Positions 10,356 to 18,042 of a stretch of DNA of 33,659 bases are shown piece after piece. A program made the translations under genes and the position numbers. The stretch is from an uncultured Hyphomicrobiales bacterium (GTDB taxonomy: Bacteria; Pseudomonadota; Alphaproteobacteria; Rhizobiales; Beijerinckiaceae): positions 1 through 33,659 of the forward strand of contig CAINED010000026.1 in the NCBI GenBank assembly GCA_903847605.1. Direction: 5' to 3'. Every line of letters starts with the position of its first letter. Position 1 is the stretch's first letter. The notes under the pieces are model-generated. The model was not told the DNA's origin and did no database searches. It saw only the letters and a program-made list of their open reading frames with translations.

Positions 10356-11231
10356 ATGCGTTTTGTGACATTCGACAAGTTGGGCAAGGCCGCGCCCGGC
10401 GTTCTCACTGCCGATGGCGCGGAGATCGCCGATCTTTCCACGCATTTCGCTTCGCTGCTCGATGTCGTAGATGGCGGCGCGGCGGCTGTCGCAAGGGTGC
10501 AAGCCGCAATGGCGAGCGCGCCGAAAGTCGCTGCCGCGACTGCGAAGATTCTTGCGCCCATTCCTGCGCCGCGCCGCAACATCATTTGCGTCGGCAAGAA
10601 TTATCACGAACATGCGAAGGAGTTTCATTCGAGCGGTTTCGACGCTTCCGCCGGCAAGGATGCGATCCCTGATTTTCCGATCATCTTTTCGAAGGCTTCA
10701 ACGACGGTGATCGGTCCCAACGATCCGGTTCCTGCTTCCGCGGACCCGACAAACTCGGTCGATTACGAAGTCGAACTCGCCGTCGTCATCGGCAAGACAT
10801 GCAAGAATGTGCCGAAGGCGCAGGCCTACGATCAGGTGTTCGGCTACATGATCGTCAACGATGTCACGTCGCGTCAACTGCAGGCGCGCCACAAGCAATG
10901 GTTCCTCGGCAAGAATCTCGACGGTTTCTGCCCGATGGGCCCGTGGCTTGTAACAGCCGACGAAGTCGGCGACGTCACGAAGCTGCGCGTCACCGCAGAG
11001 ATCAACGGAGAGAAGCGTCAGGATGCGGTGGTGAAGGATCTCATCTTCGATATTCCCACGCTCATCGAAACCATCACATCGGTAATGACGCTGTTGCCCG
11101 GCGACATCATCGCGACAGGCACGCCTGCGGGCGTCGGCATCGGATTCAACCCGCCGAGGTTCCTGGGCAAGGGCGATCGTATGAGGCTTGAGATCACGGG
11201 GCTTGGCGTGCTGGAGAACGCCGTCGCATAG
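10356..11231 (+). CDS. Fumarylacetoacetate hydrolase-fold family protein
   Basis: This 291-residue enzyme of the FAH superfamily hydrolyses or isomerises beta-diketo acids in aromatic ring breakdown (fumarylpyruvate hydrolase, HpaG-like isomerase and relatives). Visible landmarks are NIICVGKNYHEHAKE, the metal-binding VDYEVELAVVIGK, NDVTSRQLQ, QWFLGKNLDGFCPMGPW and the C-terminal PGDIIATGTPAGVG. The ATG at 10356 is chosen because GGAGG lies six bases upstream. It is divergent from the Bug gene across 133 bases containing a TTGACT hexamer at 10303. With the gentisate-dioxygenase-like cupin at 15987, it could act as a fumarylpyruvate hydrolase, but the genes are not in one operon and no maleylpyruvate isomerase is visible. 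Confidence 0.92.
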   Translation: MRFVTFDKLGKAAPGVLTADGAEIADLSTHFASLLDVVDGGAAAVARVQAAMASAPKVAAATAKILAPIPAPRRNIICVGKNYHEHAKEFHSSGFDASAGKDAIPDFPIIFSKASTTVIGPNDPVPASADPTNSVDYEVELAVVIGKTCKNVPKAQAYDQVFGYMIVNDVTSRQLQARHKQWFLGKNLDGFCPMGPWLVTADEVGDVTKLRVTAEINGEKRQDAVVKDLIFDIPTLIETITSVMTLLPGDIIATGTPAGVGIGFNPPRFLGKGDRMRLEITGLGVLENAVA

Positions 11232-11288
11232 CGACCCGGAGTCCGCCAAGAACCTGCCCAATTGCCGCCGCACTTGACCTTCAGCTTG

Positions 11289-11303
11289 CTTTGCATTGCA
11301 AAG
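11289..11303. promoter_or_regulatory. Palindromic operator-like site, copy 1
   Basis: CTTTGC-ATT-GCAAAG is a perfect inverted repeat 30 bases before the start of the small membrane protein gene. A TTGACC hexamer at 11274-11279 would place a -10 element inside the palindrome. The same sequence in reverse orientation occurs at 12342-12356, in front of the next transcription unit. Probably the binding site of the winged-helix regulator encoded at 11935. Confidence 0.72.
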
Positions 11304-11333
11304 TTGCGAAGCAGCCGAACGAACGAGGCGGCC

Positions 11334-11951
11334 ATGAGCGATCTCGAGAAAGCGATGATGGACCTGCGCACCATTCGTGCGCAGATGGCGCGAGGAACGG
11401 TATTCCGTGGCTTCGGTCCCACCACGCTGGCGGCAACCGGTTTCGTCGCCCTCCTTGCCGCCGTCATACAGTCGTTATGGCTTCCGGAGCCGGAGTGGAC
11501 GCCTTTATCTTATGCCGGTCTGTGGGGCCTGGCCGGATTGCTATGCGCGGCGCTGATTGGCGTTGAGACCGTCACGCGTTCACACCGGCTGCATTCCGGG
11601 CTGGCAGATGACATGCTCCGGGCGGCCATCGAACAATTCCTCCCGGCTGCCGTTGCGGGGTTCTTGCTGACCGTGGTCATTCTGCGTTTTGCCAGCGATC
11701 AACTCTGGATGTTGCCGGGATTGTGGCAGGTGGTTTTCAGCCTCGGCGTATTTTCCGCCTGCCGCTCGCTGCCCGCGCAAATGATCCTCGTCGCCCTGTT
11801 TTATCTGACATCGGGCATCATCAGCTTCGCTCTGTTGTCGTTCACGGAAACGCCTGCGCCATGGGCCATGGGCGGACCTTTCTTCGTTGGTCAGGCGCTC
11901 GCCGCGCTCTTGCTGCAATATGCCGGAGATGAAGATGCCGAAGAAGAGTGA
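11334..11951 (+). CDS. Unknown small membrane protein of regulator cassette
   Basis: I do not recognise this 205-residue protein. A charged cytoplasmic N terminus (MSDLEKAMMDLRTIRAQMARG) precedes several hydrophobic segments, roughly residues 33-48, 60-78, 102-122, 125-145 and 148-172, with a further stretch near 178-195. It ends in an acidic tail (DEDAEEE). The gene overlaps the winged-helix regulator by 17 bases and both follow palindrome copy 1, so they are translationally coupled. A membrane protein paired this tightly with a one-domain regulator may sense a membrane or envelope state or sequester the regulator. That is inference. Confidence 0.82.
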   Translation: MSDLEKAMMDLRTIRAQMARGTVFRGFGPTTLAATGFVALLAAVIQSLWLPEPEWTPLSYAGLWGLAGLLCAALIGVETVTRSHRLHSGLADDMLRAAIEQFLPAAVAGFLLTVVILRFASDQLWMLPGLWQVVFSLGVFSACRSLPAQMILVALFYLTSGIISFALLSFTETPAPWAMGGPFFVGQALAALLLQYAGDEDAEEE

Positions 11952-12315
11952 TGCCGCGCCATTCGCCTATGAAGGGCTCGATCGCGTCATCCATGAAAAG
12001 GCGCGACTTGGCATTCTGACGGCGCTGGTCTCGCAACCCAAGGGCGTGATCTTCGGCGACTTGCGCAAACTCTGCGCCCTGACCGATGGCAATCTCAGCC
12101 GCCACTTACAGGTGCTGGCGGAGGCCGGCTATGTCGAGGTCATCAAGAGCTTCCACGAGAATCGCCCGCAGACCCGGTGCAGGATCACCGCCGCAGGCCG
12201 GAAGAGCTATCTTCGTTATCTTGATGTCCTCGAACAGGTTGTGCGCGACGCGTCGAGCGCTGCACGCGAGGCAAAATCGTCCTCAAGTCCGGTCGGCAAG
12301 CTGGCGCGCGCCTGA
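11935..12315 (+). CDS. Winged-helix transcriptional regulator
   Basis: This 126-residue one-domain DNA-binding protein has a winged-helix fold of the MarR/ArsR-like HTH_34 (PF13601) kind. VIHEKARLGILTALVSQPKG is the first helix region, FGDLRKLCALTDGNLSRHLQVLAEAGYVEV contains the recognition helix, and TRCRITAAGRKSYLRYLDVLEQVV is the wing and dimerisation helix. It has no ligand-binding domain. GGAG at 11925 gives correct spacing for the ATG at 11935; an ATG at 11929 is an alternative. It starts inside the upstream gene. It most likely recognises the CTTTGC-N3-GCAAAG palindromes flanking its unit. Confidence 0.9.
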   Translation: MPKKSDAAPFAYEGLDRVIHEKARLGILTALVSQPKGVIFGDLRKLCALTDGNLSRHLQVLAEAGYVEVIKSFHENRPQTRCRITAAGRKSYLRYLDVLEQVVRDASSAAREAKSSSSPVGKLARA

Positions 12316-12340
12316 TCGCGAGAAAAAATTTTGGGAGTGA

Positions 12341-12357
12341 ACTTTGCAATGCAAAGT
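12341..12357. promoter_or_regulatory. Palindromic operator-like site, copy 2
   Basis: ACTTTGC-AAT-GCAAAGT is a perfect inverted repeat. Its 15-base core is the reverse complement of the site at 11289-11303. It lies 25 bases after the regulator stop and 178 bases before the DUF4153/4173-like gene, so it probably controls that gene separately from the upstream pair. Confidence 0.75.
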
Positions 12358-12535
12358 AAATTGCAGAGGAACGTCGGCGTCCGTTTCTATCCTGTGAAGA
12401 AAGAGCGCAGGCGTCGGCTGCCCCCGCGCGTCGGCCTGCCATCCTGTCTCGTCAACGACGGATGGTGGCTCCTCTCGCTCCCGTTGCAGCCCTCCCGCGT
12501 CATCCAGCCAGATCAACCGAAGAAAGGCGCATCCA

Positions 12536-14011
12536 ATGTCCAGCATAGCCCTTGAACCATCGAGGAAGTCCATGTTGCGCGCCGGCATTGCGAGAAGAAT
12601 GTTCGGCATTCTTCTCATTGTCGCCGCCGCCGACTATCTCTTTGTTTATTATGCGGCCGGTATTTCGCTGCCGCTGTTTCTGCTCATTGGCGCAGGCATT
12701 CTCGTGGTATTGCAAGGTTTGTTGCAACGCCAGCAACTCCTCGCCCTCGCCGTGATGGCGATCTCGCTGCTTCCCGCGATCGAAGACGTGAACCTGCTCT
12801 CCACATGCTTTGCGCTCGCCGGACTGTGTCTTTTTGCGGCTTTGGCGCTATCGCCGGCATCGCATGCCTTGCCGCAACACATGGCATCGGCTGCGCGGCT
12901 GGCTTTCTTCGCTCCTCTTCTGATGTTGCGCGACATGTTCAGCCCCAGGCGGCAAAGGCTTGCGGCCTTTCTCCACAACACGAATGCGCGCTGGCTGATC
13001 GGCTGGATTTTGCCGGTTGGCGCTGCCGTTATTTTCCTGCTCGTGTTTTCTGCGGCCAATCCGATTGTCGAGGCCTTCCTTGTCCAGCTCGATTTCAGCA
13101 TGCTTTCGACATTGCTGGATATGACCAGGATTGCATTCTGGATATTCATCTTCGCGCTCGCATGGCCGTTCGTCTTCTTTCGACCGGCGCGCATGTCCTT
13201 GCAAAATCTGCCAGTCCAACAGGAAAGGAAGGTCGGAGAAGGCCTGTTCCTTGGCTATGATGCAGTCCTTCGCTCCCTCGTCATCCTCAATCTCGTCTTT
13301 GGTTGGCAAACCTGGGCGGATGTCCTTTATCTCTGGGGCGGCGCTGCGCTACCGCCGGGCGTCACCTATGCCCAATATGCGCAGCGCGGCGCCTATGCGC
13401 TGATCGTGGCGGCTTTGCTATCGGCCTTTCTTCTGCTTGCGATGATGCGCAGGGGCACGCGCGCCGAAGCTTCGCGGACGGTCCGCGTCTTCGTCTATCT
13501 GTGGATCGTGCAAAATGTGCTGATGATGGCGTCGGCCTCAATGCGGCTCTACGCCTATGTCGATACTTACTCGCTGACCTATCAGCGGATCGCCGCCTTC
13601 GTGCTGATCTTTCTGATTGGCTGCGGCTTCTTGCTGATCGTCCTGCGCATTCTCGGGCAGCGTTCGAACCTTTGGCTCGTGGCGGCCAACGCTGTCGTTC
13701 TTGTGTGGACGATATATGCGCTGTCGTTCGTGAACTTTCCCCGGACGATTGCCGAATTCAACATTGCCCACAGTCGCGAAGTCACGGGTGAGGGGGTCAC
13801 TCTCGATGTGGGTTATCTCGTTTCGCTCGGACCGCATGCGATGTCCTCGCTGGACATCTTCCTCCGCACGCGGCCCGACAAGTGGAATGCCCAGCGCAAT
13901 ATTCACAATCCGCGGGAGCGTATCGCCCAATATCTGCGCCGTCGCGAGGACTGGCGCAGCTGGACATGGCGCGACGCGCGTCTGCGGGCGGCCTACGCCG
14001 CCGCGCCGTGA
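12536..14011 (+). CDS. DUF4153/DUF4173-like polytopic membrane protein
   Basis: This 491-residue protein has many hydrophobic segments across residues ~20-420, for example FGILLIVAAADYLFVYYAAG and FVLIFLIGCGFLLIVLRIL. A soluble tail of about 80 residues ends WRSWTWRDARLRAAYAAAP. It resembles the uncharacterised DUF4153/DUF4173 family of integral membrane proteins, which I associate with adjacent one-domain regulators. The ATG at 12536 has AAAGG upstream. An ATG at 12572 with GAGGAAG upstream is at least as good. It ends six bases from the convergent decarboxylase-like gene. Function unknown; its promoter carries palindrome copy 2. Confidence 0.85.
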   Translation: MSSIALEPSRKSMLRAGIARRMFGILLIVAAADYLFVYYAAGISLPLFLLIGAGILVVLQGLLQRQQLLALAVMAISLLPAIEDVNLLSTCFALAGLCLFAALALSPASHALPQHMASAARLAFFAPLLMLRDMFSPRRQRLAAFLHNTNARWLIGWILPVGAAVIFLLVFSAANPIVEAFLVQLDFSMLSTLLDMTRIAFWIFIFALAWPFVFFRPARMSLQNLPVQQERKVGEGLFLGYDAVLRSLVILNLVFGWQTWADVLYLWGGAALPPGVTYAQYAQRGAYALIVAALLSAFLLLAMMRRGTRAEASRTVRVFVYLWIVQNVLMMASASMRLYAYVDTYSLTYQRIAAFVLIFLIGCGFLLIVLRILGQRSNLWLVAANAVVLVWTIYALSFVNFPRTIAEFNIAHSREVTGEGVTLDVGYLVSLGPHAMSSLDIFLRTRPDKWNAQRNIHNPRERIAQYLRRREDWRSWTWRDARLRAAYAAAP

Positions 14012-14017
14012 GAGTTC

Positions 14018-15007
14018 CTACACCACCACTTTCGTCATCACGCCCTTCGGGAACAAATCCTCGGGCTTGGCGTGCTTGTGGGCGATGCCCTGCTGGTAGG
14101 TGTAGAGCAGCATCTGTTCGAAGGTGGCGCGATTTTCTTCGATGCCGAACGGGAAGGGATCGCCGCCGAACATGTCGCGCATCTTGCGTCCGTAGGTCGG
14201 CAGCCACGCCAGCGGATAGCGCGACACGGCGGGATCGAGCAGGCGCTCGACGCTGCGGCGCTTGGATTCATTGAAGGCGTTGTAAAGGTTGCGCGCCACC
14301 CAGGGATTCTCGTCGATGATTTTTTTCTTCATCGCGATGATGTGCATGATCGGCCACACCTTGGTGCGCTGGAAGTATTCCTCTTCCATGCCGACGTAAT
14401 CGGGATAGAGGCGCACGACATCGGGATGGCCTTCGAGGAAGCAGGTTGGCGGGCGCGCGATGATCGCGCAATCGATTTCGCCCGAGGCCAGCATTTCCGA
14501 CAAAGACTTGTCGGCAATGCGGGTGATGTTGACGCCTGCCGGCAGGTTGAGTTCCACCTTCTCGACGCGGCCCGGCGCATTTGCGCCCGCCTGATACCAG
14601 TGCACGTCGGGTAGCTTCACGCCGGCCTCGTTGTGCATCCAGCCGCGCATATAGACGGCGGCGGAATGGGCCCATTCGGGCGAGCCCACGCGCTTGCCCT
14701 TCAAATCCTGCACGGTTTTGATGCCGCTCTTCTTGTTCACGTAGAAGGACGAGAAGCGGAACAGGCGCGAGCAGATGACCGGCAGCCCGACGATGTCGCA
14801 ATCCTCGCGCGTGATCTGCGTGCAGAATTTTGCGAAGGAGAGTTCGGCCACATCCCATTCGCGGTTCAGGGTGAAGCGCGCGAAGACCTCGTGATGGCCG
14901 AGCACCGACCAGGTGTGCTCGATGCCCTCGGCGCGCACGTCGCCGGTGCGGAAATCGCGGAAATGGTCGTAATCGGTCGAGGCGATGGAAAGTTTCAGCT
15001 TGTTCAT
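14018..15007 (-). CDS. 4,5-dihydroxyphthalate decarboxylase-like protein
   Basis: This 329-residue protein resembles 4,5-dihydroxyphthalate decarboxylase (Pht5), which converts 4,5-dihydroxyphthalate to protocatechuate in phthalate breakdown. The fold is that of a periplasmic binding protein, but no signal peptide is seen (MNKLKLSIASTDYDHFRDF), so it should be cytoplasmic. Typical segments are AELSFAKFCTQ, LPVICSRLFRFSSFYVNKKSGI, DLKGKRVGSPEWAHSAAVYMRG and NPWVARNLYNAF. A long AAGGGGGGG ribosome site precedes the ATG at 15007. No phthalate dioxygenase genes are nearby, and many family members are probably not phthalate-specific. It is divergent from the next two genes by 80 bases, with a small ATCCT/AGGAT palindrome at 15040-15054. 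Confidence 0.88.
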   Translation of the reverse strand: MNKLKLSIASTDYDHFRDFRTGDVRAEGIEHTWSVLGHHEVFARFTLNREWDVAELSFAKFCTQITREDCDIVGLPVICSRLFRFSSFYVNKKSGIKTVQDLKGKRVGSPEWAHSAAVYMRGWMHNEAGVKLPDVHWYQAGANAPGRVEKVELNLPAGVNITRIADKSLSEMLASGEIDCAIIARPPTCFLEGHPDVVRLYPDYVGMEEEYFQRTKVWPIMHIIAMKKKIIDENPWVARNLYNAFNESKRRSVERLLDPAVSRYPLAWLPTYGRKMRDMFGGDPFPFGIEENRATFEQMLLYTYQQGIAHKHAKPEDLFPKGVMTKVVV

Positions 15008-15087
15008 GGTCCCCCCCTTGAGCGGATGCGGTCTTGAAAATCCTTCTATAGGATGGCCGCCGCGGAGTGCAAACAGCGGAGTGCGAG

Positions 15088-15912
15088 ATGCCGTCCTATA
15101 TCTGCGAGGCCTGTGGCGTCGGTTTCACGCCGTCGGACAAGCCGCCCGCAAACTGCCCGATTTGCGAAGACCCGCGCCAGTATGTGCCGCCAACCGGTCA
15201 GCAATGGACGACTATGGAGGGCCTCTCGCGCCGGTCCATGAATGCATGGAAGCTGGTCGAGCCGGGCCTTCTGGGCATCGGCAGCGAGCCCAAGATCGGC
15301 ATTGGCCAGCGGGCGCTGATCCTTGCGACGCCGCAGGGCAATATCATGTGGGATTGCATCACGCTGCTCGACGAGGCGACAATCGATCTCGTCACGGCCA
15401 TTGGCGGGTTGAAGGCCATCGCGATTTCTCACCCCCACTATTACGGCGCGATGGTCGACTGGGCGCAGGCTTTCGGCGCGAAAATCCTGCTGCATGAAGA
15501 CGACGCGAAATGGGTGATGCGGCCCGATCCGGCCGTCGAATTCTGGCAGGGCGAGACCAAGAAACTCGCTGATGGCGTCACGCTCATCCGCTGCGGCGGG
15601 CATTTCGCCGGCGGCGTGGTGATGCACTGGGCGGGCGGCAGCGAAGGGCAGGGCTCGTTGCTGGCAGGCGATATCGTGCAGGTCGTGCCCGACAGGACGC
15701 ATGTCAGCTTCATGCGCTCCTATCCCAACCTGCTGCCGCTCTCCGCGCCTGCGGTCGCACGCATTGCGAAGGCGCTGGAGCCTTATGAATTCGAGACGCT
15801 GCACGGCCCGTTCTTCGGCCGCAGCATCGGCGATGCGAAGAATGTGCTGAGGCGCAGCGTGGTGAGGTATCTTGCGGCGATCTGTTCGGATGGAACGCCG
15901 GAGCTGGAGTAG
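15088..15912 (+). CDS. MBL-fold protein with N-terminal zinc ribbon
   Basis: This is a 274-residue protein. An N-terminal rubredoxin-like zinc ribbon has Cys6/Cys9 and Cys23/Cys26 (CEAC and CPIC). The remainder is a metallo-beta-lactamase-fold hydrolase domain, with a histidine motif SHPHYYG (His115, His117), CGGHFAGG (His172) and AGDIVQVV (Asp195). The canonical HxHxDH is incomplete: Tyr-Tyr replaces the Asp-His positions, so the metal site may hold one ion or be altered. The ATG at 15088 has GGAG upstream and places the first cysteine pair at the N terminus. It precedes the gentisate-dioxygenase-like gene by 74 bases on the same strand. Substrate unknown. Confidence 0.88.
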   Translation: MPSYICEACGVGFTPSDKPPANCPICEDPRQYVPPTGQQWTTMEGLSRRSMNAWKLVEPGLLGIGSEPKIGIGQRALILATPQGNIMWDCITLLDEATIDLVTAIGGLKAIAISHPHYYGAMVDWAQAFGAKILLHEDDAKWVMRPDPAVEFWQGETKKLADGVTLIRCGGHFAGGVVMHWAGGSEGQGSLLAGDIVQVVPDRTHVSFMRSYPNLLPLSAPAVARIAKALEPYEFETLHGPFFGRSIGDAKNVLRRSVVRYLAAICSDGTPELE

Positions 15913-15986
15913 CCGGCGCGGAAAGCGAGGACGGCCCACTCGCGCGATGCTATAAAGCTGCAAGACTGTTTGATGGGGAGGATACG

Positions 15987-16982
15987 ATGAGCGTTGTAAT
16001 CGATGCACAATCAAGAAGCGCCGCGCTCGCAGAGGTGAACGCAACGCAAGTTCTGGACAATCTCTACGCACCGCTCGAAAAACTCGCGCTGACGCCCGGC
16101 TGGATCGACCGCAAGGAACCGATCCTGCGCAAGGAGCCGAAGGGCTTTTATCCGCCATGGCACTGGCGTTATGCCGAATGCAAGCAGGCGCTCGACGCGG
16201 CTGGCCGGCTCGTCGATACGAAATTCGCAGACCGGCGCAATCTCGTTCTGCGCAATCCCGTCGAGGGCAACAACTTCGCGACGACGCGGACATTCGTGAA
16301 CGCCTATCAGATGATACTGCCCGGCGAGAAAGCGCGTTCGCACCGTCATGCGCCGCACGCCTTGCGCGTCATTCTCGATTCCAAAGGCGCCTATTCGACC
16401 GTCGATGGCGAGAAAACGCTGATGGAGACAGGCGATGTCGTGCTGACGCCGGGCTGGTCGTGGCACGGGCACGGACACGACGGCGACGAACCGGCCTACT
16501 GGCTCGACGGGCTCGATGTGCCGCTGACGCAATTGCTCGAACCGATGTTTTTCGAGGAGCATCCGCAGGGTTTCGTGGATGTCGACGTGCTGACCGAAGT
16601 CAGCCCCATGCGGTTCACATGGTCGTCGATCCAGAGCCGCACCGAAAAGGCCGCCAAAGATCCCGAAGGCTATTTCGGCCGCCGCGTGCGGCTCGAGGCG
16701 CCGACCATGCCGACGATCGGCATTTACGTCGAGCGTCTCGAAGCAGGCGCGAAAACCCGCCGCTACCGTTCCAGCGCCAATGCCGTGTTCTGCCCGATCG
16801 TCGGTTCCGGCATTTCGCGCATCGGCGGCGCGACATTCGACTGGGCGCGCGGCGACTGTTTCACCGGGCCGACATGGAACTGGATTGAGCACGAGGCCAG
16901 GACCGATACGATCCTCTTCACGATGACCGACGAATTTTTGATGCGCTTCGCGCACTACTACAGATTCGAGGGAGCGCAGTAG
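15987..16982 (+). CDS. Gentisate 1,2-dioxygenase-like bicupin protein
   Basis: This 331-residue bicupin is related to gentisate 1,2-dioxygenase and other ring-cleaving Fe(II) cupins. The N-terminal cupin carries SHRHAPHALRVILDSKG, with His119 and His121, and TPGWSWHGHGH, with His160, matching the family's 3-His iron site. The C-terminal cupin (~220-330) lacks a comparable histidine set. Such enzymes open gentisate or salicylate-type rings to maleylpyruvate. Length is near the lower end for gentisate dioxygenase. GGGGAGGA precedes the ATG at 15987. Second in a two-gene unit with the MBL-fold gene, opposite a decarboxylase-like gene, it suggests breakdown of a hydroxylated benzoate. The precise substrate is not certain. 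Confidence 0.85.
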   Translation: MSVVIDAQSRSAALAEVNATQVLDNLYAPLEKLALTPGWIDRKEPILRKEPKGFYPPWHWRYAECKQALDAAGRLVDTKFADRRNLVLRNPVEGNNFATTRTFVNAYQMILPGEKARSHRHAPHALRVILDSKGAYSTVDGEKTLMETGDVVLTPGWSWHGHGHDGDEPAYWLDGLDVPLTQLLEPMFFEEHPQGFVDVDVLTEVSPMRFTWSSIQSRTEKAAKDPEGYFGRRVRLEAPTMPTIGIYVERLEAGAKTRRYRSSANAVFCPIVGSGISRIGGATFDWARGDCFTGPTWNWIEHEARTDTILFTMTDEFLMRFAHYYRFEGAQ

Positions 16983-17002
16983 GGGCGGGAGGTCCAGTGC
17001 CG

Positions 17003-17091
17003 TCATCCCGGACGCCGAAGGCGATCCGGGATCGCTTAGTTTTCAAATTCGTCGGCGATCCCGGCCCGTGCTGCGGGCGGCTGGGATGACA
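17003..17091. repeat. Palindromic repeat family A, copy 1
   Basis: GTCATCCCGG at the left and CTGGGATGAC at the right form the outer arms, and ATCCCGGA/TCCGGGAT and GGCGATCC-type segments form inner hairpins. A second copy lies at 24033-24123. It fills the gap between the convergent cupin and BKACE genes and may act as a bidirectional terminator. Confidence 0.85.
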
Positions 17092-17098
17092 TGACTAG

Positions 17099-18040
17099 TT
17101 AGAACTTCACCTGATCCGCGCCCTTCAGATCCAGCAACTCGCGCGCTTCCTTCGGCGTCGCGATCTCGTAGCCGAGTTCCTCCACGATGCGCCTGATCTT
17201 GGCGACCTGCTCGGCATTCGATGTCGCGAGCTTGCCGCGCGAAATGAACAATGAGTCCTCAAGGCCCACGCGCACGTTGCCGCCCAGCATCGCCGCCTGC
17301 GTGCAGAAGGGAATCTGGTGGCGGCCGGCGGCGAGCACGGACCAGCGGTAGTCCTTGCCGAACAGTTTGTCCGCCGTCATCTTCATGAAGTTCACGTTCT
17401 CGGGATCCGCGCCGATGCCCCCGAGCACGCCGAAGATGATTTGCAAGAACACCGGCGGCTTGAAAAGGCCCGCGTCGAGGCAGTGCGCGAGATTGTAGAG
17501 ATGGCCTACATCGTAGCACTCGTGCTCGAATTTTGTGCCGTGGCCTTCGCCAAGAAGTTTATAGATCTTCTCGATGTCGTCGAACGTGTTGCGGAAGATG
17601 CCGCCTTTCGTGCCTTGCAAATAAGGCACTTCCCAGTCGTGTTTCCATTCCTTGTAGCGCCCGACGAGCGGATGCAGCGCGAAATTCATCGAGCCCATGT
17701 TGAGCGAGCACATTTCCGGCGAAGCCAGAAGCGGCGCGGCGAGGCGTTCTTCCACGGTCATGGTGATGCCGCCGCCGGTCGTGATGTTCACGACGGCATC
17801 GGTCGACTGCTTGATGCGCGGCAGGAATTCCATGAACACTTTCGGGTCCGGCGTCGGGCGGCCGTCCTTGGGATCGCGCGCATGCAGATGCAGGATTGAT
17901 GCGCCGGCTTCCGCCGCGGCAATCGACTGTTCGGCGATCTCGCTCGGCGTGATTGGCAGATGCGGCGACATGGTCGGCGTATGGATGCTGCCCGTCACCG
18001 CGCAGGTGATGATGACCTTGTTGCCCTGTGATGCGGCCAT
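17099..18040 (-). CDS. Beta-keto acid cleavage enzyme (BKACE, Kce family)
   Basis: This 313-residue zinc enzyme belongs to the BKACE family (formerly DUF849; 3-keto-5-aminohexanoate cleavage enzyme). These enzymes condense a beta-keto acid with acetyl-CoA and release acetoacetate plus a new CoA ester. HLHAR at 51-55 supplies the two zinc histidines. NVRVGLEDS near residue 245 carries the Arg, Glu and Asp expected for catalysis and the third zinc ligand. TTGGG in the middle is also typical. The start at 18040 follows the livM stop by two bases, making BKACE the last gene of the Liv transporter operon. Substrate specificity varies widely in this family, so the transported compound cannot be named. 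The longer upstream reading is antiparallel to nothing real and is ignored. Confidence 0.93.
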   Translation of the reverse strand: MAASQGNKVIITCAVTGSIHTPTMSPHLPITPSEIAEQSIAAAEAGASILHLHARDPKDGRPTPDPKVFMEFLPRIKQSTDAVVNITTGGGITMTVEERLAAPLLASPEMCSLNMGSMNFALHPLVGRYKEWKHDWEVPYLQGTKGGIFRNTFDDIEKIYKLLGEGHGTKFEHECYDVGHLYNLAHCLDAGLFKPPVFLQIIFGVLGGIGADPENVNFMKMTADKLFGKDYRWSVLAAGRHQIPFCTQAAMLGGNVRVGLEDSLFISRGKLATSNAEQVAKIRRIVEELGYEIATPKEARELLDLKGADQVKF

Positions 18041-18042
18041 GT

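Noticed and set aside
12349..12555. Small open frame between the regulator and the DUF4153-like gene
   Set aside because: It begins inside the palindromic operator, lacks a ribosome site and overlaps the next gene's start in another frame.
14018..15007. Periplasmic ABC solute receptor instead of decarboxylase-like enzyme
   Set aside because: Fold is related, but there is no signal peptide and the sequence follows the 4,5-dihydroxyphthalate decarboxylase family.
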